Shown in pieces: positions 22,953 through 41,821 of a stretch of 64,000 bases of DNA. Source of the DNA: Ceratopteris richardii (lineage: Eukaryota > Streptophyta > Polypodiopsida > Polypodiales > Pteridaceae); the NCBI GenBank assembly GCA_020310875.1, contig CM035423.1, positions 143,020,223 through 143,084,222 on the forward strand, read 5' to 3'. The stretch's first letter is position 1; each line of letters opens with the position of its first letter. Under the pieces are notes generated by a model, which was not told the origin of the DNA, made no database searches, and saw only the letters and a program-made list of their open reading frames with translations. The position numbers and the translations under genes were made by a program.

Positions 22953-23066
22953 TATCATCACATTTTGGTTATTTTGACCAATTGAAAACCAATTATGTGG
23001 TTCTCGAAACCACTAAGTAAGGAAATACCACTTCTATCATCACATTTTGGTTATTTTGACCAATTG
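22953..23066. repeat. Short direct repeat around a TIR-element fragment
   Basis: ATCACATTTTGGTTATTTTG occurs at about 22957 and again at about 23040. Between the copies is a stretch of about 45 bp (GTGGTTCTCGAAACCAC...) that also occurs at 22016-22058 inside the TIR element. Confidence 0.7.
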
Positions 23067-23874
23067 AGATAAACAACAGTTAGAAGATCACAGACTTGAA
23101 GGAAACACTAATCAAACCAAATTGGTTAAATATTATTGTGAATGTCTATCATGTAATGGGTACTCAGTCTTGAAACAAATGTTTACACGTTTGAAAAGAA
23201 TCCAAAAGATGAGATGATTCTTACATCACCAGAAAGAGGCTCTTGAGATATTTTCATTCTGGAGTCCTTGGGGCACACAAAAATTATGCAATGCAAAAGT
23301 GTTTAAGGATTTCTAAAAAGAGTTTAACTCCTTTTATTCAAATCAATGAAGTAGGAGAAATATCAATGTCTTAATCGAGAAATATCAATGAAGTAGAAGA
23401 AATGTAAATGAAGTAGGAGAAAATATCAGTATTCCTCAATTTTGTAACCTACGTGTACTATAATTATAACGGAAATTATTATTTATTCATTTATATATTA
23501 AAAACCGTAATCAACTTTTATTAGTAGAGATTTTTAAATTTATCAATCTATGGATTGTCAATCTTGATCTGGATGCATGACATAAATCGTTGTTTATTTA
23601 TGTCTACCACATTATTTATGTTTATTTATTCATTTATGCCGGACTTTTTAAAGATTCCAATTGATATTTTATACATAGTACTGTTCGCGATGGGATTTGT
23701 GTATGTAGACCTAATAAACTTCTGGAATGAGATCATTTCGGAGCACATAGAAATTTAAGAACATGTGGCACAAATGAATGTAAAATTATAACTGTGCGGA
23801 AAATTGGAACTATGACATTGGACCTATGGTATCTACAAACATTCAGATAGAGTAAACTTTTGACATTGATAAAG

Positions 23875-23876
<2 letters not shown>
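23067..23876. repeat. Diverged segments A (end) and B (old unit)
   Basis: Up to about 23350 this matches the second half of A (TATCATGTAATG, CTTGG-GCACAC-AAAA). After that come pieces of B in altered order: TATCAATCTATGGATTG at 23540 and CGATGGGATTTGTGTATG at 23689. No gene is visible. Confidence 0.7.
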
Positions 23877-23961
<85 letters not shown>

Positions 23962-24000
23962 GCACACACATACATACACATTTATATATGCGTTTGTGTG
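23877..24000. repeat. (TA)n microsatellite with CA-rich edge (old unit)
   Basis: About 70 bp of pure TA followed by ACACACACGCACACACATACATACACA. Confidence 0.95.
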
Positions 24001-24054
24001 TGTGAGAGAGATCTGTATGTACATGAATATATCAAAACGTTTTTAATATGATGA

Positions 24055-24535
24055 TTGACACTAGAAACTCTAAATCCTAAATTGAAAATCCTAAATTTTA
24101 AGCCTTAAATCTTTAAACCTATTAACCAAAACCAAGTCCTACACCCTAAATCCTAAATCCCACATCTTTAACTTGTAATTCTAAACTCTAAAATCAAAAT
24201 ATTTAATCATAAACCCTCAAATCCTAATCCATAAACCTTATGTCCCAAATCCTAAACCCTAAATCATAAGCCCAAAATCCTTCACCTTAAATCCTAAACC
24301 TTAAACCATTAACTATAAACCCTAAATTCTAAGCCTTATATGCTAAAACTTAAACCCTAAATTCTAATTTCTAAACTATAAAATCTAAATGCTAAACCCT
24401 AAACCCAAAAATCTTTACCCTAAATCCTAAAACCTTGACCCTAAACCCTTAATCCTAAAACCTAAGCCCTAAATACTAAACCATAAATCATAAACCTTAA
24501 ACCATAAGCCCTAAACCCTTAATCCTAAATCTGTC
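24055..24535. repeat. Degenerate telomere-like block (unit 1)
   Basis: CCCTAAA variants. From about 24310 the order of variants matches that in units 2 and 3 (33820 and 43580), with few substitutions. Confidence 0.9.
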
Positions 24536-26048
<1,513 letters not shown>

Positions 26049-27640
26049 ATATATATATATATATATATATGTGTATGCATGCATGCATGGACACACATAC
26101 ATACACGCACACATATGTGTGTGTAGAGAGAGAGGGAGCAAAACATTGTTCCAAACTTATAGTGACAAATGATTTTGCTATGCTTAAAGCAACACATTAC
26201 ACTTTTATTTCCAATGAAAACAGAGATTCAAGCACTTAAAGAATCTACAAATGAGAAACTGATGACATCTACAAAAGAGAAACTGATGACATCTACAAAA
26301 GAGAAACTGATGACTTCTGTTAAAAATTGCATATAGTTGGAAAATTGGGTTGAAAATTTCAAAAAGCTCCGCTATGTCTTCAATGATTCAAAAAGCATCT
26401 ATTAAAAATTACAGAGCCTGAAAGTTTGCTACGATGAAAACAGAATTTTGTCGGCAACGACAAAAATAGAATGAGAGAATTCTCACAAGCTGTGAATGAA
26501 GAGCGTCCCATGGCTGTAAAATTTAATTTCTTGAGGCTGGAGACGAGAGACCATCGTTGTTGGACGTCTGTTCTTAGAACTTGCGTCTGTTTTCGCGCTA
26601 CAGACATGACTTGTACCTTCCACAATCATGACTTGTACCTTGTCGAAGGGCTACTTGGAAGTTCGCTCTTGGCCACAAGCAACAATGGAATACTTGCGCA
26701 TGCTGTTGTTCTTGAGTTGATACAGTTGAACTTTTGTTGTGTGTGAGGTTGTCACCATGTCGACTTGCGCAAGCTTGAGGCAAGCGCGCAGATGGGCTTA
26801 TCTATTCTAGTGGTCTCAAGCTTGAGACGTTGCAACTAAATAAGCCCAAGTAGAGATCAAGTCGACGAGTGTGCAGCAATGGCGGTGTTCAATAAGAAGG
26901 TCTCTCTCTCTCATATATTTATTTATTTTGCACACTCCTCTACGGTGTTTCTCCTCGGCGTGCAAGGTTCGATAAATCTCCTATTGGGCTTGCTATGGGT
27001 GATGACCAAAAATTCATGCAAGTGACGTTCTGCCGAAGAAAATTACCAGACATTTTTGTTGTCGAGGTTTGCGTTTTCCGTTTGCGAACGTCTTGCTTTT
27101 GATCATTTCGCCAATCATGAGCTTTTTGCTCGTTCGCGATTTGTTCAATTCGCGAGCTCTTGCCTTGACAACTATTCTCTACCTCATCACCTTGGAAATG
27201 TTCATGGGGGGAGGGGAGGGGGAAAAAATGAGGCTCTAAATGGGGGGGGGGATTGGGACGATGTCCCCCATTGAAAAAAAGTAGGTTTCATCACTTATGT
27301 GATGAAACTCTTAAAAAAAAAGATGATCTTTCACATAAGCGTTGCATAGCGTCACTTATGTGATGCTCAAAATGACCATTGCAAATAGCATCTCTATTTA
27401 GGGATGCTCATAGGGATGTTGGAAAACTTCTTGCAACGCTGCGGCATCGCATAAGCGACATCCTGAGATTTCAAAGCCTCGCATAAGTGATGCTCTACAA
27501 TGTTAAGAAAATCTGATTTCTCATGGCACATATGTGCAGGGATTGAGATGCCCGAGAGAGGCAGAGAGAGAGAGAGACACAGAGAGAGAGAGAGAGAGCT
27601 ACACGTGCACACAAACTCCTAGCTAGTGACACTTTAGGAA
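26049..27640. repeat. Segment C, unit 1, with short palindromes
   Basis: Begins with a short (TA)n (26049-26070). A 91-codon plus frame (26471-26746) and an overlapping minus frame recur in other units, but neither shows a known domain and one unit breaks the plus frame. The right part (27285-27495) has repeated TCACTTATGTGATG and CGCATAAGTGATGC-type motifs, including 10 bp arms GTTTCATCAC/GTGATGAAAC at 27285-27308. A (GA)n run (27550-27598) precedes the satellite. Confidence 0.8.
27285..27495. repeat. Cluster of ACTTATGTGATG direct and inverted motifs
   Basis: At least five related copies: TCACTTATGTGATG twice, TCACATAAGCGTTGC, CGCATAAGCGACATC and CGCATAAGTGATGC. The pattern resembles subterminal repeats of CACTA or other DNA transposons. 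It recurs at about 36985-37205 and 46465-46675. Confidence 0.65.
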
Positions 27641-30600
27641 GCACAAAGGTACACTCACACACACATACATACACAGATTTACACACACATGTACACATGC
27701 ATACACATACACATATACACACATAGACACATGCACAAATACACATAGACAAACACACATACACACACATATACACATAGATACACATACATACACACAT
27801 AGAGATACACAAACACATACACACCCACATACACACATAGACACATACACACACATACACACACATACACAGATTTACACACACATACACATGCATACAT
27901 AGACACATATACACACACATACACACATTTACAACACACAAATACACACATAGACACATAGACATACACACACACATAGACAGACACAAATAGACACACA
28001 AATAGACACACAAATACACACATAGACATGAACGCACACATAGACACTCACAGAGACACACACACACAAATACACACATAGACACAAACACATAGACACA
28101 CACACGTAGACACACACACATATACACATAGACACACACACATACACACACATACACACATAGACACACACACATACACACACATACACACATAGACACA
28201 CACATACACACATAGAGATAAACACACACAGATACATGCATAGACACATAAACACACATACACATATTTACACACACACACACACATACATACACACACA
28301 TACATACACACACATATATATGCACATAGATACATACACACACACACACATACACACACACATATACACACACATACAGATATTTGCACACATTTACAGA
28401 CACATACACATAGACACATAGACACACACATACACACATAGACACAAACACACACACATAGACACACACATAGACACACACATAGACACATACACACGCA
28501 CACACATAGACACACATAGATAGAAACACATACACACATACACACACATATACACACACATACATATGTAGACACATACACACACACACATACACACAGA
28601 TTTATACACACACATACACATGCATACACACACATATATACACACATCGACACACACATACACACATAGTCACACACACATACACACATAGTCAGACACC
28701 CATACACACATACACACACACACAAATGCACACACATACATACATAGAACATGCAAGCTTACACACACACACACAAACACACATCCACACACATTTACAG
28801 ACACACATATACATGCATACACACACATATATACACATACACATGTATATGCACACATAGACACACACATACACACATAGATACACACACATAGACACAT
28901 ACACACACATACACACATACACACATACACATGCATACACACACATATATACACATACACACATATATACAGACATTGACACACACATACACACATAGAC
29001 ACACACACATACATACAAATACACACACACATATACACATGCATACACACACACATATATACACACAAAGACACACACATACACATGCAAACACACACAC
29101 ATACACACATAGACACACACACACATACACACACATATACACACACATAGACACATACAAACTTACACACACACATTTACACACACACATACACATGCAT
29201 ATAAACACACATATAGATACACACGTATATACACACATAGACATACACATACACACATAGACACACACACACATACACACACACATAGACACATACACAC
29301 ATACACACACATATATGCATACACACACACATAGAGAGATATATACACACACATACACATACATGCATACATATGCATACATAATGCATATGCATACATA
29401 CACACTTGCATGCATACAAACACATGCATACATATGCATTCATAATGCACATGTATATGCATACAGACATGCTTACATGCATATGCACACATACACACCT
29501 ACACACATCCACACATACACATACATACACACACATACACACACATACACACACATACACACACATAGACACACAGATTTACACACACACATACACATGC
29601 ATACACACACATAGACACATACACACATAGATACACACACATATACAAACACACATACACACATAGACACATACACATTTACACACACAGACACAAAGAC
29701 ACACACACACACATAGACACACACATACACACACACATAGACACATACACACTTACACACACACACACACACACACAAATACACACACACACAAATACAC
29801 ACACACATATACACACACATACACACATAGACACATACACACTTACACACACATACACACATCCACACACACTTACATGCACACATACACATGCATATAG
29901 ACACATATATACAGATACACGTATGTACACAAATAGACGCACACATACACACACACATACACACACATACACACACATACACACATAGAAACACATAGAC
30001 ACACACACACACATATACACACACACATACACACACATGGACACATACACACACATATATGCATAGACACAGACATAGAGACATACACACTCATATATGC
30101 ATACACACACATAGACATAGAGACACATACACATACATGCATACATATGCATCCATAATGCATGTGCATATGCATACATACATACTTACATGCATACACA
30201 CACATACGCACACATACACACACATGCATACATTTGCATACATAATGTACATGCATATGCATACATACATGCTTACATGCATACACACACTCACATATCC
30301 ACCTATATACACATACACAAACATATATGTACTTACATATACATAGACTCATATAGATACACACAAATACACACATCCATATACACATATGCATGCATAC
30401 ACACATACACATGCATACACATACATATACACACACATACATATACACACACATACATATACATACATGTACGTATATGCATATCAGGTCACATGCATAC
30501 CTTTCCACAAACATACACACATATATACACATGCATATATATCTACGCATGCATACACATTGCACACATACACATGCATATGCATACACATATACATATA

Positions 30601-30665
30601 CATATACATATACATACATATACATATAGACACATACATATACATGCATACATATATACAAGTAC
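27641..30665. repeat. CACATA satellite, unit 1
   Basis: About 3 kb of imperfect CACATA with a higher-order pattern: CATGCATACACACACATATA recurs every 100-190 bp. Purine A and pyrimidine C are on the plus strand throughout. Frames up to 366 codons on the minus strand are compositional artefacts. Confidence 0.95.
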
Positions 30666-30709
30666 ATATATTGATTTCTAACCCATTTTGTTTTATATGT
30701 ACAAGTATC

Positions 30710-31412
30710 ATGGATCCTAGTAGAGAGAGAAAGGCAAAACTCACTCTCATAAAAAGTCTTATGAGATCAAGAGTTATGCCTGATACTTTCGGGATCATCA
30801 TGCATGAGTACTTAGAGATGCCTGATGATGAGCTGGATTTTACGATCTAGATGCTTACCCAACGATCAGAGGAGGGCTCTTCTGTGGCTCCAAGAAGATA
30901 GCTATCTACTCATAGGTATGTTTCTTTTTCACAATTTTTTAATGACATCATAACATCTATTTTTATTTATTTTTATCTATCTATTTTCAAGACACATATA
31001 CCACCTCCAGATCATGAGAGTAGAGCACAGGTGCCTATGAGGACATGCATAGGCACCTTAGGACTAGAGTGCGATATAGAGCTAGAGGGGAATATAGTGT
31101 ATATAGGGAATGAATTGGAGTTCAATAGAAGAATGCGAGCATTATGCGACTCTTACCTGCACCTTGCCCACTTGCAGTGGAAGTAGGTATGAGTTTGAAA
31201 TACAAATGGAAATAAATATCTTATGTTTTATGTACATGATTTTTGTTTATTTTTGTAGTGAGCATGATGAGAGGGATAAGAAATACATACTTAGTTTACT
31301 TGAGACGGAGTTTGACACTGAATGGTCGCATAAGTGGTGTCTAAAAGAGATGCAAACACTTATAGCTCATCGTCCTGATAATGCATGGTACACATTGCTT
31401 TTATGTATATAT
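30710..31412 (+). pseudogene. Segment D: decayed gene with introns, unknown protein (unit 1)
   Basis: A plausible exon 1 runs from ATG 30710 (MDPSRERKAKLTLIKSL...) to 30915, with two in-frame TAG codons. An intron with GT at 30916 and AG at 30991 follows. Exon 2 (30992-31182) reads MRTCIGTLGLECDIELEGN and FNRRMRALCDSYLHLAHLQW. A 76 bp intron follows (31183-31258), and exon 3 continues in frame (ERDKKYILSLLETEFDTEW, LKEMQTLIAHRPDNAWYT). In units 2 and 3 the second donor is the consensus GTAAGT, while here it is GTAGGT. Exon 1 to exon 2 phase does not fit, so at least one shift exists. I do not recognise the family. A transposon-encoded origin is possible because segment F carries transposon sequence. 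Confidence 0.6.
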
Positions 31413-31430
31413 GTGGATATGAGTATGTGT

Positions 31431-31990
<560 letters not shown>

Positions 31991-32670
31991 AATATCCTAA
32001 TTCAAAACTCCTATTATAAATATTCTATTTCAAAAACCCTATTTCAAAAACCCTAATTTGAAAGCGCTTATTTTGATATTAGGATTTTATAGACCCCAAT
32101 TTAGAAACTCTAATTCAGCCTTTTAGCTATATGATTGAAGTATATGTACACATTGCATCTATTCCTCCAACAACCTACTAGAGAGATGTCTCTCCTCCCA
32201 AACTTACACCTCTATATATAGCTACTCGAATCAACGAGTATCATAATATATATAAAGATACATAAACATCATGTAGATACACATACATAAATATAAAATG
32301 GAGTAGATACATTATGCATCACACCTACATGTCTATATGCACACATGTATACATATACATGCATAGATATTTACATGTACACATTTACACATGGACACAT
32401 ATACATATATAACATGTACATATCACATATACATGCCTACATGCACACATGTATACTTATACATACATACATAATTATAAACACACTTGCATATACTACA
32501 GAAATGCATATGCATATATACACGTGCGCATACTAACACATGTATACATATATCACACACATGCACACACATACATATACATGAAACATATATATGTGCA
32601 TACTAACAAATGTATACATATAATACACATAAATACACACACATATGCATACATACATGATAAAAGTTTT
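31991..32670. repeat. Segment E and following CATA block, unit 1
   Basis: E begins CCTAATTCAAAAC and contains several TTCAAAAACCCTA pieces. After about 32330 it turns into imperfect CATA repeat. There is no gene. Confidence 0.8.
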
Positions 32671-33660
32671 CTCCTCGAAGATAAAGCTATATATAAAATA
32701 ATTAGGCATACCCCTGAGCTTCATGTTTTAAGTTAAAAGAACATGATTTCATCTCTCTAGTAGGATTCACCGATATTCTAGTTGAATAAAGAAGAATCAA
32801 TTATTTGATATCCATTCAAATGATTCAAGTTCTTGATCGATAGCTAGAATAGGATTTACTATATAATCTACTCATATGTTTTCATTATTGCCATCATTTT
32901 GGTAAGACACCAATATAGTCTCATCTTCTATCCTTATTCATTTCATTTATTTCTTCTATTGTTAAATATGTGTTCTCATGAATGACATCATCTAATGATG
33001 GATTAATATCAATTTTTGGTAATTCCTCTTCATCATCAGTACAATTAGCATGTAGAGTATTATCGTCCTCATCAAAAAGATTAGTATCATTATCATGTAT
33101 AATAATTCTAATTTCTCTTTCAGATGTTGATGTATCAGTATCTAATGGTGAATCATCAAGAGGACTTTCATCGATCTCTCTAACAATAAATTGTTCAAAG
33201 AATGACCTACCTCTAGGTTGAACATGAATGGCTTGCCACCAAGGATGAGCATCAAGGTTTTTATAAAATAATGCTTGTTCAATATGTCTAGGAAGAATAT
33301 ATGGTTCTCTAGTAGATTGCATTACCTTGGAGAATCAATTACTCAAAACCTAGATAATTCCTTTGTCAATGTGGAATTACTACCTTTATACTCAGCTCAA
33401 AACCAGTGAACATTCAAAATGACCAATCAAAATATGTAAAAACAAAAGCCATTATTAGGTGCTTAAAAAAATAATAAACAATATCATAAAAGATATAAAC
33501 TTGTTCCTACTTGTTTAAATGTACAAAATGATATTTCGTAGGAACCAACAATAGTTCCTACATAACTCAGTTGGCCATATATAAGGTTCATGTCTTTTCA
33601 ACTAGCACGTGATAGTTGCTTGAAAGAAGAAACAATACTAGAATCCTCTGTTTTACTGAA
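32671..33660. repeat. Segment F, unit 1
   Basis: Sequence around the DUF4216-like frame; 33340-33660 has no visible gene. It ends in the next telomere-like block. Repeated at 42416-43425 and, truncated, at 52391-52824. Confidence 0.8.
32921..33322 (-). pseudogene. DUF4216-like fragment of a CACTA transposon protein (unit 1)
   Basis: Open frame of 133 codons. Its N-terminal part (PYILPRHIEQALFYKNL, DAHPWWQAIHVQPRGRSFFE) resembles the DUF4216 region found in plant En/Spm (CACTA) transposase-associated proteins, where a segment of the form PFVLAxQxxQVFYxxD...W.VVxxxxPR is followed by an acidic tail. Here the tail is strongly acidic (FDEDDNTLHANCTDDEEELP). It probably lacks the upstream transposase. 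In unit 2 the same frame has a CAA-to-TAA stop, and in unit 3 it is cut at 52824. Recognised by eye only. Confidence 0.55.
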
Positions 33661-34045
33661 AGAATCCCACATCTTTAACTTATAACTCTAAACTCTAAAA
33701 TCAAGATATTTAATCATAAACCCTCAAATCCTAATCCATAAACCTTATGTCCCAAATCCTAAACCCTAAATCATAAGCCCAAAATCCTTCACCTTAAATC
33801 CTAAACCTTAAACCATAAACTATAAACCCTAAATGCTAAGCCTTATATGCTAAAACTTAAACCCTAAATCCTAATTTCTAAACTATAAACTCTAAATGCT
33901 AAACCCTAAACCCAAAAAGCTTTACCCTAAATCCTAAAACCCTTTACCCTAAACCTTTAATCCTAAAACCTAAGCCCTAAATACTAAACCATAAATCATA
34001 AACCTTAAACCATAAACCCTAAACCCTTAATCCTAAATCTGTCAT
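33661..34045. repeat. Degenerate telomere-like block (unit 2)
   Basis: CCCTAAA variants in the same order as in units 1 and 3. Confidence 0.9.
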
Positions 34046-34947
34046 GTAAGGGTGTATTTCAACATGCCCCCTTATAGTTTACAAAGCACAAGATGCATCA
34101 ATTGTGGTCCTTATTTTGCAATTATTCGAGCTTGTACGCTTAGATGATTCTGCCATCGATATAAATGGGGTTCATAAATCCAAGAGGTTAATATAGATAG
34201 AATATAATTAGGAGAGTAGATGTACATAAGTTACCTAGAGGTTTCTGAATTCTCTCTACATATGGTTTATAATTATCCGAGAGTGATGGCTTACGAACAT
34301 TTTGAAGTGGATTGATGTATGAAACATTGTGTTTTACTATGACTACAAATTCAAATATTGTGTGAGTGTTATATAGTTGTTACTTTAAACTAAATTTTTA
34401 TGACAATACATGTAGTTAATGTGAAATGATAGTGTGAATTTCAAAGGTTAACATATGCAATGAAGAACATTCCAAAAGTGAAGGCAATGTTTTCAAAGAC
34501 CGTGTATATGGAGTCAATCTAGGGAAGGGAATAAACCACTTTATACATTACAAGATTGGGAGATTAAGGACGGTTAGAAGGCACCACTATGCAAATGTAC
34601 TTGGTTTAATATTATAGAGAATTTCTATCATGTAATGATAAGTGTTATGTATGACACCCAAAATAGTATGGATACAGTTGCAATGCTTAGAGATTCGGTG
34701 GTGAATAAGAAATGGTTCGTTCCATTCCTTTTTCATTGTAGAATCGTTGGAGCACACAAAAACAAGTGCATAGTGATACTTTTGTGTTGATTTGCGATGC
34801 AAACGTGGTTGAGGATTTGCACAATGTGTTTAACTTCTTTTATTGAAATCTTGATGATCATGTAAAATGCATAAAAGAAGTTGCCTCCCTCCATTTAGGT
34901 GGATTAAAAATGCATAAAAGAAGTTGCCTCCCTCCATTTAGGTGGAT

Positions 34948-34951
<4 letters not shown>
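34046..34951. repeat. Segment A, unit 2
   Basis: Full-length A. A piece of about 45 bp just before the TA run (TGCATAAAAGAAGTTGCCTC...) is tandemly duplicated at 34868 and 34911. Confidence 0.85.

Positions 34952-35027
<76 letters not shown>
34952..35027. repeat. (TA)n microsatellite, unit 2 first
   Basis: 76 bp of TA between A and B. Confidence 0.95.
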
Positions 35028-37330
<2,303 letters not shown>

Positions 37331-40300
37331 AAGGTACGCTCACACACACATACATACACAGATTTACACACTCATGTACACATGCATACACATACACATA
37401 TACACACATAGACACATGCACATATACACATAGACACACACACACATACACACACATATACACATAGATACACATACATACACACATAGACATACACAAA
37501 CACATACACACCCATATACACACATAGACACATACACACATACACACACATACACACACATACACAGATTTACACACACATACACATGCATACACACACA
37601 CATATACACACATAGACACATACACACACATAGACACATACACACATAGACACATATACACACATAGACACATACACACACATACACACACATACACAGA
37701 TTTACACACACATACACATGCATACACACACACATATACACACATAGACACATACACACACATACACACATTTACAACACACAAATACACACATAGACAC
37801 ATAGACACACGCACACACACATAGACAGACACAAATAGACACACAAATACACACATAGACATGAACGCACACATAGACACACACACACACACACAAATAC
37901 ACACATAGACACACACACACACATACACACATATACACACATAGATTTACACACAGATCTACACATGCATACACACACATAGACACACACACATATACAC
38001 ATAGACACACACACATACACACACATACACACATAGACACACACATACACACACATACACACATAGACATAAACACACACACATACATGCATAGACACAT
38101 AAACACACATACACATATTTACACGCAAACACACATACATACACACACATATATATGCACATAGATACATACACACACACATACACACACACACACATAT
38201 AGACATTCACACACATTTACAGACACATACACATAGACACATAGACACACACATAGACACAAACACACACACATAGACACACACATAGACACATACACAC
38301 GCACACACATAGACACACATAGATAGGCACACATACACACATACACACATACACACACATATACACACACATACATATGTAGACACATACACACACATAC
38401 ATACACACAAATTTACACACACACATACACATGCATAGACACACATATAGACACACATCGACACACACATACACACATAGTCACACACACATTCACACAT
38501 AGTCAGACACCCATACACACATACACACACACACACACAAATGCACACACATACATACATAGAACATGCAAGCTTACACACACACACACACACACACAAA
38601 CTCACATCCACACACATTTCCAAACACACATATACATGCATACACCCACATATATACACATACACATGTATATGCACACATAGACACACACATACACACA
38701 TAGATACACACACATAGACACATACACACACATACACACATACACACATACACACATACACACATACACACATCCACAAAGATTTACACACACACATACA
38801 CATGCATACACACACATATATACACACACACATATATACACACATACACACATAGACACACACACGTACATACAATTACACACACAAAGATACACATGCA
38901 CACACACACATATATACACACATAGACACACACATACACATGCAAACACACACACACATACACACATAGACACACACACACACATATACACACACATATA
39001 CACACACATAGACACATACAAACTTACGCACACACATTTACACACACACACGTACACATGCATACAAACACACATATATAGATACACACGTATATAAACA
39101 CATAGACATACACATACACACATAGACACACACACACATACACACACATAGACACATACACACACATATATGCATACACACACACGTAGAGAGATATATA
39201 CACACATATACACATACATGCATACATATGCATACATAATGCATATGCATATGCATACATACACACTTCCATGCATACAAACACATGCATACATATGCAT
39301 TCATAATGCACATGTATATGCATACAGACATGCTTACATGCATATGCACACATACACACCTACACACATCGACACATATACATACATACACACACATACA
39401 CACACATACACACACATATACACACATATTTACACACACACATACACATGCATACACACACATAGACACATACACACATAGACTCACACACATATACAAA
39501 CACACATACACACATAGACACATACACACATAGACACATACACGTTTACACACACAGACACAAAGACACACACACACACATAGACACACACATAGACACA
39601 TACACACTTACAGACTTACACACACACACACACACAAATACACACACACACAAATACACACACACACATATATATACACACACACATACACACATAGACA
39701 CATACACACTTACACACACATACACACATCCACACACATTTACATGCACACATACACATGCATATAGACACATATATACAGATACATGTATATACACAAA
39801 TAGACGCACACATACACACACACATACACACACATACACACATAGACACACATAGACACACACACACATATACACACAGACATACACACACATGGACACA
39901 TACACACACATATATGCATAGACACAGACATAGAGACATACACACTCATATATGCATACACACACATAGACATAGAGACACACATACACATACATGCATA
40001 CATATGCATCCATAATGGATATGCATATGCATACATACATACTTACATGCATACACACACATAGGCACACATACACACACATGCATACATTTGCATACAT
40101 AATGTACATGCATATGCATACATACATGCTTACATGCATACACACACTCACATATCCACCTTTATACACATACACAAACATATATGTACTTACATATACA
40201 TAGACTTATAGATACACACATATACACACATCCATATACACATATGCATGCATACACACATACACATGCATACACATACATATACACACACATACATATA

Positions 40301-40500
40301 CACACACATACATATACATACATGTACGTATATGCATATCAGGTCACATGCATACCTTCCCACAAACATACACACATATATACACATGCATATATATCTA
40401 CGCATGCATACACATTGCACACATACACATGCATATGCATACACATATACATATACATATACATACACATACATATACATGCATACATATATACAAGTAC
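37331..40500. repeat. CACATA satellite, unit 2
   Basis: About 3.2 kb of the same higher-order CACATA repeat. Confidence 0.95.
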
Positions 40501-40544
40501 ATATATTGATTTCTAACCCATTTTGTTTTATATGTACAAGTATC

Positions 40545-41240
40545 ATGGATCCTAGTAGAGAGAGAAAGGCAAAACTCACTCTCATAAAAAGTCTTATGAG
40601 ATCAAGAGTTATGCCTGATACGTTTGGGATCATCATGCATGAGTACTCAGAGATGCCTGATGATGAGCTGGATTTTACTATCTAGATGCTTACCCAGCGA
40701 TCAGAGGAGGGCTCTTCTTTGGCTCCAAGAAGATAGCTATCTACTCATAGGTATGTTTTTTTTTCACAATTTTTTAATGACATCATAACATCTATTTTTA
40801 TTTATTTTTATCTATCTATTTTCAAGAACATATATGACCTCCAGATCATGAGAATGGAGCACAGGTGCCTATGAGGACATGCATAGGCACCTTAGGACTA
40901 GAGTGTGATATAGAGCTAGACGGGAATATAGTGTATATAGGGAATGGATTGGAGTTCAATAGAAGAATGCAAGCATTATGCGACTCTTACCTGCACCTTG
41001 CCCACTTGCAGTGGAAGTAAGTATGAGTTTGAAATATAAATTGAAATAAATATCTTATGTTTTATTTACATGTCTTTTTTTATTTTTGTAGTGAGCATGA
41101 TGAGAGGGATAAGAAATACATACTTAGTTTACTTGAGACGGAGTTTGAGACTGAATGGTCGCATAAGTGGTGTCTAAAAGAGATGCAAACACTTATAGCT
41201 TATCATCGTGATAATGCATGGTACACATTGCTTTTATGTA
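40545..41240 (+). pseudogene. Segment D decayed gene (unit 2)
   Basis: Exon 1 from ATG 40545 to 40750, exon 2 at 40827-41016, then an intron with consensus GTAAGT donor and TTTTTGTAG acceptor (41017-41091, 75 bp), and exon 3 from 41092. It has the same two TAG codons in exon 1 as unit 1, plus a small deletion at the exon 2 start. The downstream frame is preserved across the second intron. Confidence 0.6.
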
Positions 41241-41280
41241 TATATGTGGATATGAGTATGTGTGTTTATGTATGTATGTA

Positions 41281-41821
<541 letters not shown>

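Noticed and set aside
26471..26746. 91-codon frame of segment C as a gene
   Set aside because: No recognisable domain, the frame is broken in unit 3, and an equally open minus-strand frame overlaps it. Conservation is explained by recent unit duplication.
28000..29000. CRISPR-like array in the satellite
   Set aside because: Repeats are imperfect and there are no unique spacers; eukaryotic microsatellite.
27495..29500. Long Cys/Val/Tyr-rich (minus) and His/Thr-rich (plus) open frames, also at 1-930, 37300-40500 and 46800-49860
   Set aside because: They follow directly from CACATA-type repeats that lack stop codons; the composition is repetitive and no domain is present.
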